DNA of 48,539 bases from JBBIQS01 sp037442205 (lineage in GTDB: Bacteria > Myxococcota > Myxococcia > Myxococcales > UBA5297), in assembly GCA_037442205.1 (NCBI GenBank), contig JBBIQS010000062.1, positions 1 through 48,539 of the forward strand. The letters run 5' to 3'. The notes beneath the pieces were generated by a model, which saw nothing but the letters and a program-made list of their open reading frames with translations, made no database searches and was not told where the DNA came from. The translations under genes and the position numbers were made by a program. Below, in pieces: positions 7,640 to 18,178 of this stretch. Each line of letters begins with the position of its first letter. The stretch's first letter is position 1.

Positions 7640-8215
7640 GGGCACCTTCAGAGGTGGAGCTGCCGACTGCGAGCATCCAGCGCGGCGGCCCGCGTGTCAG
7701 GGCTGCCGCCCGAAGCTCCTCGGGCAATACGAGTCGGCCATGTCTGCCTGAGAAGCGCCGTTCGGATAACGACGGCCCTGGTCTCCAGGCAAGGAATCGA
7801 CGCCGTCTATGCCAGGGATTCGGATCTCGCCGGTGGGCGCTCTGGCTCGCCCCGGTCGATCCCGAGGGGACGGTGCTCGCCCTGGTCTACGGGTACCCGC
7901 ACGCCCTTTTTTTCCCGGCAATCGGTCGAGCCGCTGAGGGGTCTCCGATCAGCCGGGAACTGACAAAGTCTTCCACCGCCCATGCAAGAATCTTGTGACC
8001 GATCAGAGGGATGCGCGCTTTGCCGGGGTCGCTCGGGGTCCAAAGCGATGGCACGGGGCCTGCTGGAAGCCCGGCAGAGCGACCCCATGCGCCCGACGTT
8101 ACCGCCCGACCTCCTGCCGCTGACCCGGATCGCCAGCGGGCATTGCGGGATGGTCCAGCGAACCTGGCTGGCGGCCGGTTACCCGCTCGAAAACGGCGCG
8201 CTCGCGCCCGCTCGC
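7640..8215. other. Gene-poor stretch
   Basis: About 575 bp separates two minus-strand genes. Open frames occur on both strands, but none combines a plausible start, a ribosome site and protein-like composition. Some short stretches read like protein in different frames, which could mean a decayed gene. The only specific signal I found is a sigma-54-like motif at 8049-8064. No tRNA, CRISPR or inverted-repeat ends were seen. Confidence 0.6.
8049..8064 (+). promoter_or_regulatory. Candidate sigma-54 promoter
   Basis: TGGCAC-GGGGC-CTGCT matches the -24/-12 consensus TGGCACN5TTGCW with one change at the variable first T. The GG (8050-8051) and GC (8062-8063) are correctly spaced. It reads rightward, but the next plus-strand gene is at 9299, with the barrel gene antisense in between. 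A chance match is quite possible. Confidence 0.25.
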
Positions 8216-9262
8216 TCAGAGGCGGAAGCTGAATGCAATTCCGCCCACCAGCGCGACGCGAGAGGCCTCGGTCGGCGGAAGCAGGGCAGGGTCGAGAATC
8301 ACGACCAGCTGGGCGTGCGGCTGCACTGCCAACCAGGCCCACGGCTCCCAGCTGACGGCGAGCTCGCTTTCCCAGGTGTCGAGCGTGGTCTTGGCCACGT
8401 GCAGATAGGCCCCGTTGAAGCGCGCCGAGCCGAGCCCGATCCCGGTGCCGACCTCCAGCGACCAGCGGTCATCGAAGGCGTGTTCGAGCGAGAGGCCCAG
8501 GTCGCCGAAGTAGCCTCCCCGGTGCCCCAGCACGTCGAGGGAGTGGGTGCTCACCAGGCTCAGCTCGTCGAGGATTCGCAGCGTCACCGCCAGCTCGACC
8601 TGGGCCGTCGTCGCCAGCTCGAGGTTGGGGTAGGTCAGCAGCTCCAGCGCCGGCTCCAGCGTCAGCCTCTGGTAGCTGTACGAGTAGCCGACCGCCAGGC
8701 CCGCCTCGGTGAACTTGCCCTGGTCGGGATCGTTGGCCAGGACCAGGTTGCCCGAGGCGGCCAGGCTGAACCCGTAGGCCGTTCCCTTGAGCGTGGGCTG
8801 AAACACCGGGCCGTCGCTCAGCGCGATCCCGTGCCACAGGTAGCGCGAGGCGAAGTCGAGCTCGGCCTCGGCCGACCAGGGCGAGTCCTCCTCCTCGTCC
8901 CCGCCGTCGGGCCCCGAAACCTTGGCCGGCTTGGAGGCCGACTTCCGCGGGCGCGCCTGGAGGTCCTTGCCCGGCTCGCCGCGCCGCCGGGCGGCGGGCT
9001 CCAGGATGGCCTCGCCGCCGCTCGCGGTTTCATCCACGCTCGCCGCCTCGTCCGACTCGGCCTCGGGCTTTCGCGCAGCGGTCGCCGGGGCGGGGCGCTC
9101 CTTCTCCGCCGGGCGCAGGGCGAGCAGGGAAGGAAGCGGTCGCGCGCCAGTGAGGAGGCCGTCGGTTCGGCTGGCCGCAGCGCTGCTCTGCGAGACCAAC
9201 ATGGCCGCCAGCCCAGCGGCCAAGGACAGCCCTCGATTCCGCCGACTCCACGCTCCACTCAC
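8216..9262 (-). CDS. Outer-membrane beta-barrel protein (TorF-like)
   Basis: About 348 residues. An N-terminal signal peptide (basic SRRNRG, then LSLAAGLAAMLVSQSSAAA) is followed by a ~90-residue Pro/Ala/Glu-rich linker. The C-terminal barrel starts at the pattern DFASRYLWHGIALSDGPVFQ, typical of the TorF family, and alternates hydrophobic/polar strands to a terminal Phe-Arg-Leu. The likely location is the outer membrane. I choose GTG at 9262 because GAGAGGTGG lies just upstream on this strand and the signal peptide then starts correctly; upstream GTGs (such as 9283) only add residues before it. It is divergent from the Pls-like synthetase with only 36 bp between starts, so the two may share control. 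The substrate is unknown. Confidence 0.7.
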   Translation of the reverse strand: MSGAWSRRNRGLSLAAGLAAMLVSQSSAAASRTDGLLTGARPLPSLLALRPAEKERPAPATAARKPEAESDEAASVDETASGGEAILEPAARRRGEPGKDLQARPRKSASKPAKVSGPDGGDEEEDSPWSAEAELDFASRYLWHGIALSDGPVFQPTLKGTAYGFSLAASGNLVLANDPDQGKFTEAGLAVGYSYSYQRLTLEPALELLTYPNLELATTAQVELAVTLRILDELSLVSTHSLDVLGHRGGYFGDLGLSLEHAFDDRWSLEVGTGIGLGSARFNGAYLHVAKTTLDTWESELAVSWEPWAWLAVQPHAQLVVILDPALLPPTEASRVALVGGIAFSFRL

Positions 9263-9298
9263 TGATTCCACCTCTCGCCCCACCGGACCCGGAAATCA

Positions 9299-12200
9299 AT
9301 GCAACCAGCAAGCCACCATAGTCAAACGATGGAGCGGGCGAGCGAGTGGGAGGCTGCGATCCCCGACCGCTGGAGCGGAGCGCCTTTCGACGAGGAGCTG
9401 GCCCGCCCCGAGCTGCTCCATCGTCTGTTCGAGGCGCGCGTTGACGCCAATCCTCAGGCCATCGCCGTCGAATTCGGCGGAGAGCGGCTGAGCTACGGCG
9501 AGCTCGAGGCGCGCTCCAATCAGCTGGCGCACCGGCTGCGCGGGCTGGGCGCCGGCCCCGGCAGCCACGTGGGGATGCTCCTTCCGCGCGGCGCCGACGT
9601 CTACGTGGCGCTGCTGGGCATCCTCAAGTCCGGGGCGGCCTACGTGCCCATCGATCCCAGCTATCCGGCGGATCGGATCGCCTTCATCCTCGCCGATTGC
9701 CAGGTCCAGGCGCTGGTCAGCACCGAGCCCCTGAGCCGGTCCCTCGCGCTGAGCGCCCCGCGGGTCCTGCTCGACTCCGAGCGCTCCTCGCTGCAGTCGC
9801 TCCCGGCCGTTCGCCCGCCGAGCGGAGAGCTCGCCGAGCGCAGCCGCCAGTCGGCCTACGTCATCTACACCTCGGGCACCACCGGCAAGCCCAAGGGCGT
9901 CCCGATCTCGCACCGCAGCGCCTGCAACCTGGTGCGCGCCGAGGGCAGGATCTTCCAGGTCCGTCCCGACGACCGCGTGTACCAGGGCTTCTCGATCGCC
10001 TTCGACGCCTCGGTCGAGGAGGTGTGGCTGGCCTTCTTCTCCGGCGCCACCCTGGTCGCCGCCAGCGACGAGATGGTCCACGCCGGTCCGGAGTTGCCCC
10101 GCCACCTGCGCGAGGCGCGGATCAGCGTGCTGTCCTGCGTGCCGACGCTGCTGGCGATGATGTCGCAGGAGGTTCACTCCATCCGTCTGCTGATCGTCGG
10201 CGGAGAGGCCTGCAGCGAGGCCATGGTGCGCACCTGGGCCCGCCCCGAGCGCCGGATGGTCAATACCTACGGCCCCACCGAGGCCACGGTCATCGCCACC
10301 TTCGGCGACCTGAGCCCGGAGCGGCCGGTGACCATCGGCACCCCGGCTCCCAACTACCGGGTCTTCGTCCTCGACGAGCAGCTGCAGGCCGTGCCGGCGG
10401 GCACGCCCGGCGAGCTGCACCTGGGCGGCGTCGGGCTGTCGAGCGGCTACCTCAACCGCCCCGAGCTGACCCGGGAGAAGTTCGTCGCCAATCCCTTCGC
10501 CGCGCGCTGGCCCGACGCCCCGGTGCTCTACAAGACCGGCGACCTGGTCCGCTTCAACTCCCGCGGCGAGCTCGAGTTCCTGGGCCGCATCGACAGCCAG
10601 GTGAAGCTGCGCGGCTTCCGCATCGAGCTCGGGGAGATCGACTCGGCGCTGCTCGACTGCCCAGGGGTGCTGGCCGCGGTGGCCGCAGTGCGCGAGGACG
10701 TCCCCGGCGTGCAGCAGCTGGTGGGCTACGTGGTGGCGCGCCCCGGGGAGCAGCCGCAGGAAGAGGCCATCCGCGAGCAGCTGCGGACCCGGCTGGCGCC
10801 GTTCATGGTCCCGGCGCTCATCGAGCAGCTGGACGTGCTGCCGACGCTCCCCAGCGGCAAGGTGGATCGCAAGCAGCTGCCGGCCCCCAAGCCGCGCCAG
10901 GCGACGGCGCGTCCGGATCGCGATCCGCCGCAGGGCGAGCTCGAGCAGAGGCTGGCGGCGGTGTGGGAGAAGCTCTTCGCCCCGGCCAAGGTCTCGCGCC
11001 ACGACGACTTCTTCCTCGACCTGGGCGGCCACTCGCTGCTGGCGGCGAGGATGGTCTCCGAGCTGCGCAGCGCCCACGGCCTGGCGCGGCTGTCGATGCT
11101 CGACGTCTACCAGCACCCGACCGTGGCCGGGCTGGCCGAGCACCTGCAGTCCACCGACCGGGCGAAGGCCAGCCCTCGGCCGGCGTCAGAGCCCCGGCCG
11201 CGCGCCTCGCGGGGGCAGTACCTGGCGTTCTGCGCCGCCCAGGCGGTCGGGCTCTACTTCGTGTTCGGCTTCTTCTCGCTGCAGTGGCTGGCGCCGTTCC
11301 TGACCTACGCCTGGGCCGAGGAGGCGAAGATCGCGCTGCTGCCGCGGGTGGCGGTCTCCCTCGGCTCGCTGCTCGGGCTCTATCCGCTGATGCTGGCGGC
11401 GGCGGTGGTCGCCAAGTGGCTGTTGATCGGCCGGTATCGCGCGGGGCGCTATCCGCTGTGGGGCTGGTTCCACCTGCGGATGTGGTTCGTCAACCAGCTG
11501 CTGGGCGTGGTGCCCATCGACTACCTCACCGGCGGCCCGCTGCTGAACCTCTACTACCGGCTGCTGGGGGCGCGCATCGGCAAGGACGTCCACATCGCCA
11601 CCGACAACATCCGCATCTTCGACCTGGTGTCGATCGGCGATCAGGCGAGCCTGGGGGCCGACTGCAGCCTGCACGCCTGCGTGGCCGAGGCCGGCGAGCT
11701 GCGGGTGGGGCCCATCGACATCGGCGCCGGCTGCAGGGTCGGCAGCAGCGCGGTGGTCAGCGAGGACGTGGTGATGGGCCCCGGCTCCCGGCTCAGGGAC
11801 CTGTCGCTGCTGCCCAGCGGCACCCGGGTCCCGGCCAACGAGGTCTGGCACGGCTCGCCGGCCTTCAGGATCGGGGCGGCGCCCCCGGCCGCGGTCGGCC
11901 CGCGGCGCACCCTGGCGGCCAAGCTCTACTTCGGCGGCTGGCACCTGCTGGCGGCGATGATGCTCGACTTCTTCGTGCTCGCCGCCATCCTGCCCGGGGT
12001 GATGGTGATACACGCCATCGAGGAGCAGTTCGGCCACGCCTACCTGCTGGCGTCGCCGGCGGTGGCCGCCTCGTTCATCGTGATCCTGGCGCTGGAGGTG
12101 GTGGCGGTGAAGTGGCTGCTGCTGGGCCGGGTCAAAGCCGGCAGCTACCCGGTGGACAGCGGCTTCTTCGTGCGCAAGTGGCTGGTGGACGGGCTGATGG

Positions 12201-13354
12201 AGGTCAGCCTGGACATCCTCGGGCCGATGTACGCCACCATGTTCCTGCCGCTCTGGTACCGGCTGCTGGGATGCAAGCTGGGCAAGAACGCGGAGATCTC
12301 CACCGCGGCCCACACCTCGCCCGACCTGCTGTTCGTCGGCGACGAGAGCTTCATCGCCGACGGGGTCGCGCTCGGACCGCAGGAAGTGGAGCGGGGAGTC
12401 CTCAAGCTCAGCGAGACCCGGATCGGCAAGAGGGCCTTCGTCGGCAACAGCGCGGTGGTCCCGGCCGGCTACCGGATCGCCGACGAGAGCCTGATCGGCG
12501 TCCTCTCCGGACCGCCGCTCAACGAGGCGGCGGCCACCGAGCCGGGGACTTCCTGGCTCGGCTCGCCGGCGCTGTTCCTGCCGCAGCGGGCGGTGAACGA
12601 GGAGTACTCCGCGGCGAGCACCTATCAGCCGCCGCGCCGGCTCTACTTGGTCCGCGGGGCCATCGAGCTGGTGCGGGTGGTGCTGCCGGCCACCGTGTTC
12701 GTGCTGGTGACCAGCGTGCTGGTGGAGTGGGTCCACGGGGCGAACGCCAGCCTCGGGATGGGAGCGGCGCTGGCGCTGTTCCCGATCTTCTTCCTCGCCT
12801 GCGCGCTGGCCGCCGGCCTGTTCGTGGTCGCCGCCAAGTGGCTGCTGATGGGGCGCTACCGGGCCGGCGAGACGCCGCTGTGGAGCCGCTTCGTCTGGCT
12901 CAACGAGCTGGTCACCGCCCTGCATGAGCACGTCGCCAACCCGCTGCTGGTGGACCTGCTCACCGGCACTCCCTTCGCCGCCTGGTTCTTCCGCCTGATG
13001 GGCTCGAAGATCGGCTCGCGGGTCTTCCTGGAGACCACCCAGTTCACCGAGTACGACCTGATCCGCATCGGCGACGAGGTCTGCATCAACGAGGACTGCA
13101 CCCTGCAGACGCACCTCTTCGAGGACCGGGTGATGAAGATGTCCACGGTGGAGATCGGGAAGGGCTGCACGGTCGGCTCGTGCGCGGTGGTGCTCTACGA
13201 CACGAAGATGGAGCCGGGCAGCAGCCTCGATCACCTGTCGTTGCTGATGAAGGGCGAGGTGCTGCACGAGGGGACGCGCTGGCGGGGAGCTCCGGCCAGG
13301 AGCGCCGCCGATGCGACCGGCGAGGTCCTCGAGTCCGAGCGGGGTGCGGCGTGA
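9299..13354 (+). CDS. Pls/PosA-family single-module NRPS (epsilon-poly-lysine-synthetase-like)
   Basis: 1351 residues. Adenylation domain (about 20-530): YTSGTTGKPKG at 190-200, YGPTE 324-328, YKTGD 411-415, and catalytic Lys521 in PSGKVDRKQLP. The carrier domain has GGHSL with phosphopantetheine Ser579. There is no ordinary condensation or thioesterase domain. Instead, three modules each have paired membrane helices, the repeated sequence KWLL(I/L/M)GR..AG (near 706, 938 and 1180) and a hexapeptide-repeat-like soluble part (such as IGKDVHIATDNIRI). This matches Pls, which polymerises L-lysine at the membrane. By alignment to GrsA the pocket reads D-A-E-S-I-G-T-V-I-K, lysine-like. ATG 9329 is an alternative start. 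It overlaps the downstream PPTase. The product is inferred. Confidence 0.88.
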   Translation: MQPASHHSQTMERASEWEAAIPDRWSGAPFDEELARPELLHRLFEARVDANPQAIAVEFGGERLSYGELEARSNQLAHRLRGLGAGPGSHVGMLLPRGADVYVALLGILKSGAAYVPIDPSYPADRIAFILADCQVQALVSTEPLSRSLALSAPRVLLDSERSSLQSLPAVRPPSGELAERSRQSAYVIYTSGTTGKPKGVPISHRSACNLVRAEGRIFQVRPDDRVYQGFSIAFDASVEEVWLAFFSGATLVAASDEMVHAGPELPRHLREARISVLSCVPTLLAMMSQEVHSIRLLIVGGEACSEAMVRTWARPERRMVNTYGPTEATVIATFGDLSPERPVTIGTPAPNYRVFVLDEQLQAVPAGTPGELHLGGVGLSSGYLNRPELTREKFVANPFAARWPDAPVLYKTGDLVRFNSRGELEFLGRIDSQVKLRGFRIELGEIDSALLDCPGVLAAVAAVREDVPGVQQLVGYVVARPGEQPQEEAIREQLRTRLAPFMVPALIEQLDVLPTLPSGKVDRKQLPAPKPRQATARPDRDPPQGELEQRLAAVWEKLFAPAKVSRHDDFFLDLGGHSLLAARMVSELRSAHGLARLSMLDVYQHPTVAGLAEHLQSTDRAKASPRPASEPRPRASRGQYLAFCAAQAVGLYFVFGFFSLQWLAPFLTYAWAEEAKIALLPRVAVSLGSLLGLYPLMLAAAVVAKWLLIGRYRAGRYPLWGWFHLRMWFVNQLLGVVPIDYLTGGPLLNLYYRLLGARIGKDVHIATDNIRIFDLVSIGDQASLGADCSLHACVAEAGELRVGPIDIGAGCRVGSSAVVSEDVVMGPGSRLRDLSLLPSGTRVPANEVWHGSPAFRIGAAPPAAVGPRRTLAAKLYFGGWHLLAAMMLDFFVLAAILPGVMVIHAIEEQFGHAYLLASPAVAASFIVILALEVVAVKWLLLGRVKAGSYPVDSGFFVRKWLVDGLMEVSLDILGPMYATMFLPLWYRLLGCKLGKNAEISTAAHTSPDLLFVGDESFIADGVALGPQEVERGVLKLSETRIGKRAFVGNSAVVPAGYRIADESLIGVLSGPPLNEAAATEPGTSWLGSPALFLPQRAVNEEYSAASTYQPPRRLYLVRGAIELVRVVLPATVFVLVTSVLVEWVHGANASLGMGAALALFPIFFLACALAAGLFVVAAKWLLMGRYRAGETPLWSRFVWLNELVTALHEHVANPLLVDLLTGTPFAAWFFRLMGSKIGSRVFLETTQFTEYDLIRIGDEVCINEDCTLQTHLFEDRVMKMSTVEIGKGCTVGSCAVVLYDTKMEPGSSLDHLSLLMKGEVLHEGTRWRGAPARSAADATGEVLESERGAA

Positions 13355-14034
13355 CGAGAGACGCCGCGGCTCTGGCCGACTACCACCTGCAGCTCGAAGA
13401 GCCGGCGGCGCGCTGGGATCGCCCGCAGGTCTGGCTGCTCGGCGCCGAGGGAGCGCCGCGCCCGAGTGCCGTGCGAGAGGCGGCGGCACAGCGCCGGGAG
13501 ACGGGCCGGGCGCTGCTGATCCAGCTGCTGGCGCGAGCGAGCGGCCGTCAGGCCGAGGAGATCTCGCTCGGCGTCGATGTCCACGGGAGGCCGAGCTGGC
13601 GGCAGCGCGGGGATTCGAGGCTGCAGTTCAGCCTGTCGCGCTGCGCGTCGCTGGTGGCGGTGGCGATGGGCGCCGGCGGACCGGTCGGCGTGGACGTCGA
13701 GGAGGTGCCCGCCCACCTCGAGGAGCACCGGCTCTTGGCGCAGCAGTTCTGCACCGCCTCGGAGCGCCGCTGGCTGGCCACGCGGCCGGAGGAAGGGCAG
13801 GCCGAGAGCCTGATGCGCCTGATGACCGCCAAGGAGGCGCTGGTGAAGGCGCTGGGGATCGGCGCGGCCGTCGCCATGGAGACCATCGAGCTCGAGCCGG
13901 TCGACGACCATGGCGGGCGCTTCATCTCGATCGGCGGCAACCGCGCTCTGGCGCAGGGGTGGCGCTGCGAGCAGACGGTCTGGCATCCGATTGTCGGGCG
14001 CCCGGCGGTGGTGTCGGTGGTCTTCGCCGCCTGA
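13351..14034 (+). CDS. Sfp-type 4'-phosphopantetheinyl transferase
   Basis: 227 residues from a GTG start that overlaps the synthetase stop (GTGA), indicating translational coupling. The two family motifs are present: GVDVEE at 113-118 (Mg-binding Asp/Glu) and KEALVKALG at 161-169. The preceding FSLSR segment stands where FNxSH is usual. The enzyme transfers phosphopantetheine from CoA to the carrier-domain serine, here most likely Ser579 of the adjoining synthetase. Having a dedicated activating enzyme in the same operon supports a working synthetase. Confidence 0.9.
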   Translation: MTRDAAALADYHLQLEEPAARWDRPQVWLLGAEGAPRPSAVREAAAQRRETGRALLIQLLARASGRQAEEISLGVDVHGRPSWRQRGDSRLQFSLSRCASLVAVAMGAGGPVGVDVEEVPAHLEEHRLLAQQFCTASERRWLATRPEEGQAESLMRLMTAKEALVKALGIGAAVAMETIELEPVDDHGGRFISIGGNRALAQGWRCEQTVWHPIVGRPAVVSVVFAA

Positions 14035-14041
14035 CGATTCG

Positions 14042-14884
14042 TCAGCCCAGGGCACTCGCCAGGGCTCGGGAGAGCTGGGCGGCGGCGACCAGGTAGCCGT
14101 CGACGTCGGCGGCGCGGGCCAGTATCCCCAGTCCGCTGTGCATCCAGGCGTCGGGGCCGCGGCGGGCGTTCTCCGGCGCCGGGCCGACCGGGAGGCACAG
14201 CGAGCAGCAGGCGAGGCCGTGGGCGGCGTACTCCCAGGCCTCGTCGGGGCCGGCCGAACGGCGGTGGATCATCGGCGTCGAATGGCCCAGCGCCTCGCCC
14301 AGCCAGCCGCGCAATTCGGCGGAGGTCGAGAAGGGCAGCCCGGTGTTGCGCGCGCGGCCGGGATGCCAGTTCTCGATGGTGCAGCAGCTGTTCCCGAACG
14401 CCGCTCCGGTGACGTCGAGCGCCAGGGCGAAGCGGATGCCCGTGCCCGGTGAGGCCGCGGTGTCGCGGAACGCCCCGACCACCTGCGCCGCGCCGCGGCC
14501 GTCGCGCTCCTCGTCGCCGGTGAACGCCACCAGCGCCTCGGCCGGGAGCCGGTCAGCGAGCATCAGCGACAGCAGCGCGGCGTTGGTGAGCGAGTTGTCG
14601 AAGGTCCCGCGCAGCAGCGAGTCGCCGCCCTCGCGGCAGAAGTGCCGCGGATAGCGGGAATCGACGTGGGAGGAGACGAGGAGCCCAGCTCCCGCTCGCC
14701 GCCGGCGATGGGCGAACAGCAGGGCGAGGGGCAGGCGCGCGATCGGCTCCCAGCTCGACCCCTGCAGAGCTCGCCCGATGGCGTTCAGGCGGGCGCGCTG
14801 GACGAAGCGCCGGCCGTCGTCGCGCGAGGCGCGGTTGACCAGCGGCAGCAGCGAGCGCCAGTGGGCGCGGTCAGCGGGCGTCAT
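14042..14884 (-). CDS. Cytosolic di-metal aminopeptidase of the M20/M28/M42 fold
   Basis: 280 residues, no signal peptide. The metal-binding pattern of clan MH is complete: His73 and Asp75 in SSHVDSR, bridging Asp96 in GTFDNS, general base Glu125 and ligand Glu126 in TGDEERDGRGA, Asp157 in ALDVTG, and His249 in WMHSGLG. Such enzymes remove amino acids from peptides using two metal ions. It converges on the PPTase gene with a 7-bp gap, and its start overlaps the stop of the upstream lipoprotein gene by 14 bp. In Streptomyces, poly-lysine synthetase genes sit beside a metallopeptidase (Pld) that degrades the polymer. This protein could play that part, although its family differs and the substrate is inferred. 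Confidence 0.75.
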   Translation of the reverse strand: MTPADRAHWRSLLPLVNRASRDDGRRFVQRARLNAIGRALQGSSWEPIARLPLALLFAHRRRRAGAGLLVSSHVDSRYPRHFCREGGDSLLRGTFDNSLTNAALLSLMLADRLPAEALVAFTGDEERDGRGAAQVVGAFRDTAASPGTGIRFALALDVTGAAFGNSCCTIENWHPGRARNTGLPFSTSAELRGWLGEALGHSTPMIHRRSAGPDEAWEYAAHGLACCSLCLPVGPAPENARRGPDAWMHSGLGILARAADVDGYLVAAAQLSRALASALG

Positions 14885-15476
14885 GGGCGCGGCCGCTGAC
14901 GGTCACCGCCCGGGACAGCGAAGCCTTGGGGGCGAGGACGCAGTGCTCGCAGCTGAAGCTGGCGACCTCGCGTCCGGCGGAGGTGGAGTAGCTGTCGAGG
15001 GTCAGGGTGCCGCTGGCGCCGGGAGAGTCGCTGTCGGCGATGGCGGTGGCCTCGTCGTCCTCGTCGAGCTCGGCGAGGTAGAGGCTGGCCAACGACTCGG
15101 CGGTGGGCAGCTGGAAGACCGCAGGGCACGCGCCCTGGAACTGGTCGAGGACGTTCAGCTCGAGCAGGTAGCGGCCGTCGGTGCTGACGAAGGAGAAGGA
15201 GTGGAGCTTGTCGGCGGGTTCGCGCTGGGCCGTGAATTCGCCGGTGTTGAAGTCGATGCGAGTCCCGCCGACCGTGACTTCGAGCTGGCGGCCGCGACCG
15301 ACTTTGGGCTGAGTGCATCTGGGCGCCACCGCCGCGGCGGCGGAACCGGGCGCGCTGGGACCCGGTTCCGGCCTCGCCATGGGATGGGCCGGCTCTGGCC
15401 GGGCGGACGGGGGAGCACTCGAGGTCGCGCAGGCGGCGACGAGAGAGGCGAGAGCGAGAAGTGCGATTCGAGGCAT
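14871..15476 (-). CDS. Putative lipoprotein of unknown function
   Basis: 201 residues. The N-terminus MPRIALLALASLVAAC is a lipoprotein signal peptide with lipobox VAAC (Cys16), followed by a Pro/Ala/Ser/Glu-rich linker. The C-terminal ~140 residues (from about VGRGRQLEVTVGGTRIDFN) appear as an all-beta domain with several acidic patches (ELDEDDEAT). I recognise no family. Translation is coupled to the aminopeptidase by a 14-bp overlap, so the two are one operon. The protein is likely anchored to a membrane in the periplasm. Confidence 0.7.
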   Translation of the reverse strand: MPRIALLALASLVAACATSSAPPSARPEPAHPMARPEPGPSAPGSAAAAVAPRCTQPKVGRGRQLEVTVGGTRIDFNTGEFTAQREPADKLHSFSFVSTDGRYLLELNVLDQFQGACPAVFQLPTAESLASLYLAELDEDDEATAIADSDSPGASGTLTLDSYSTSAGREVASFSCEHCVLAPKASLSRAVTVSGRAHDAR

Positions 15477-15508
15477 CGCTGTTCCGTGCGCTGGTCCCGG
15501 GAAGCCGG

Positions 15509-15538
15509 ATTGTGTCGAAGCTCCAGGCGGCCTCGCAA
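15509..15538 (-). promoter_or_regulatory. Candidate promoter of the lipoprotein-peptidase operon
   Basis: On the minus strand, TTGCGA (15538-15533), an 18-bp spacer and CACAAT (15514-15509) would place a start near 15502, about 26 nt ahead of the ATG at 15476. The match to consensus is moderate. Confidence 0.4.
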
Positions 15539-15723
15539 CCATTTGTGCCGCCCGAGGGACGCCCGGTCGAGCGGGCGCTGAGGTCCGCTGAACCTCATGC
15601 CAGTCCCGCGAGCCCTCTGGCGGCCGCTGCCCGCAGGCTTTGCGACAGCGCCAACCGGTGGACAAGCGCCCGATATCTCTGAGAGAGTCGCGGGCCGTTT
15701 CGCGCCATGGGAGGCACCCCGCG

Positions 15724-17889
<2,166 letters not shown>

Positions 17890-17950
17890 GCCAGGGGCCG
17901 GGTGTGGTGTCCGAGCAGACGCTTTGCAGCGAGGCGGAAACCGGTCAGCC

Positions 17951-18046
17951 CGTGCCCTTCGGCACGCTCGGGGCAGGCGCAGTCGAGGGCCCCTCGACTT
18001 CGCCTCCCTCGTTCCTCGGGAGGCTACGCTCGGGGCGAGCGGGGTG
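17951..18046. repeat. REP-like palindromic intergenic element, copy A
   Basis: Contains the 9-bp palindrome AGTCGAGGG/CCCTCGACT (17981-17999, 1-nt centre) with C/G-rich flanks resembling the other copies (GGCTACGCTCGGGG to the right, CCCTTCGGCACGCTCGGGGC to the left). It lies in the 289-bp gap after the OPT gene. It could act as a transcript end or an mRNA-stabilising structure. Confidence 0.6.
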
Positions 18047-18178
18047 GTCGCCAAGGAACTTTTCGGACACCTCACTAGCCTGAACGCGCCTCTCACCGCA
18101 GCTTGATCGCCTGGTCAGCGTGTATCCGTGCGGTGCCCTGGGAGGGGGCCGGCGGAGCGAGCTGCAGGCGGCGAGGGG

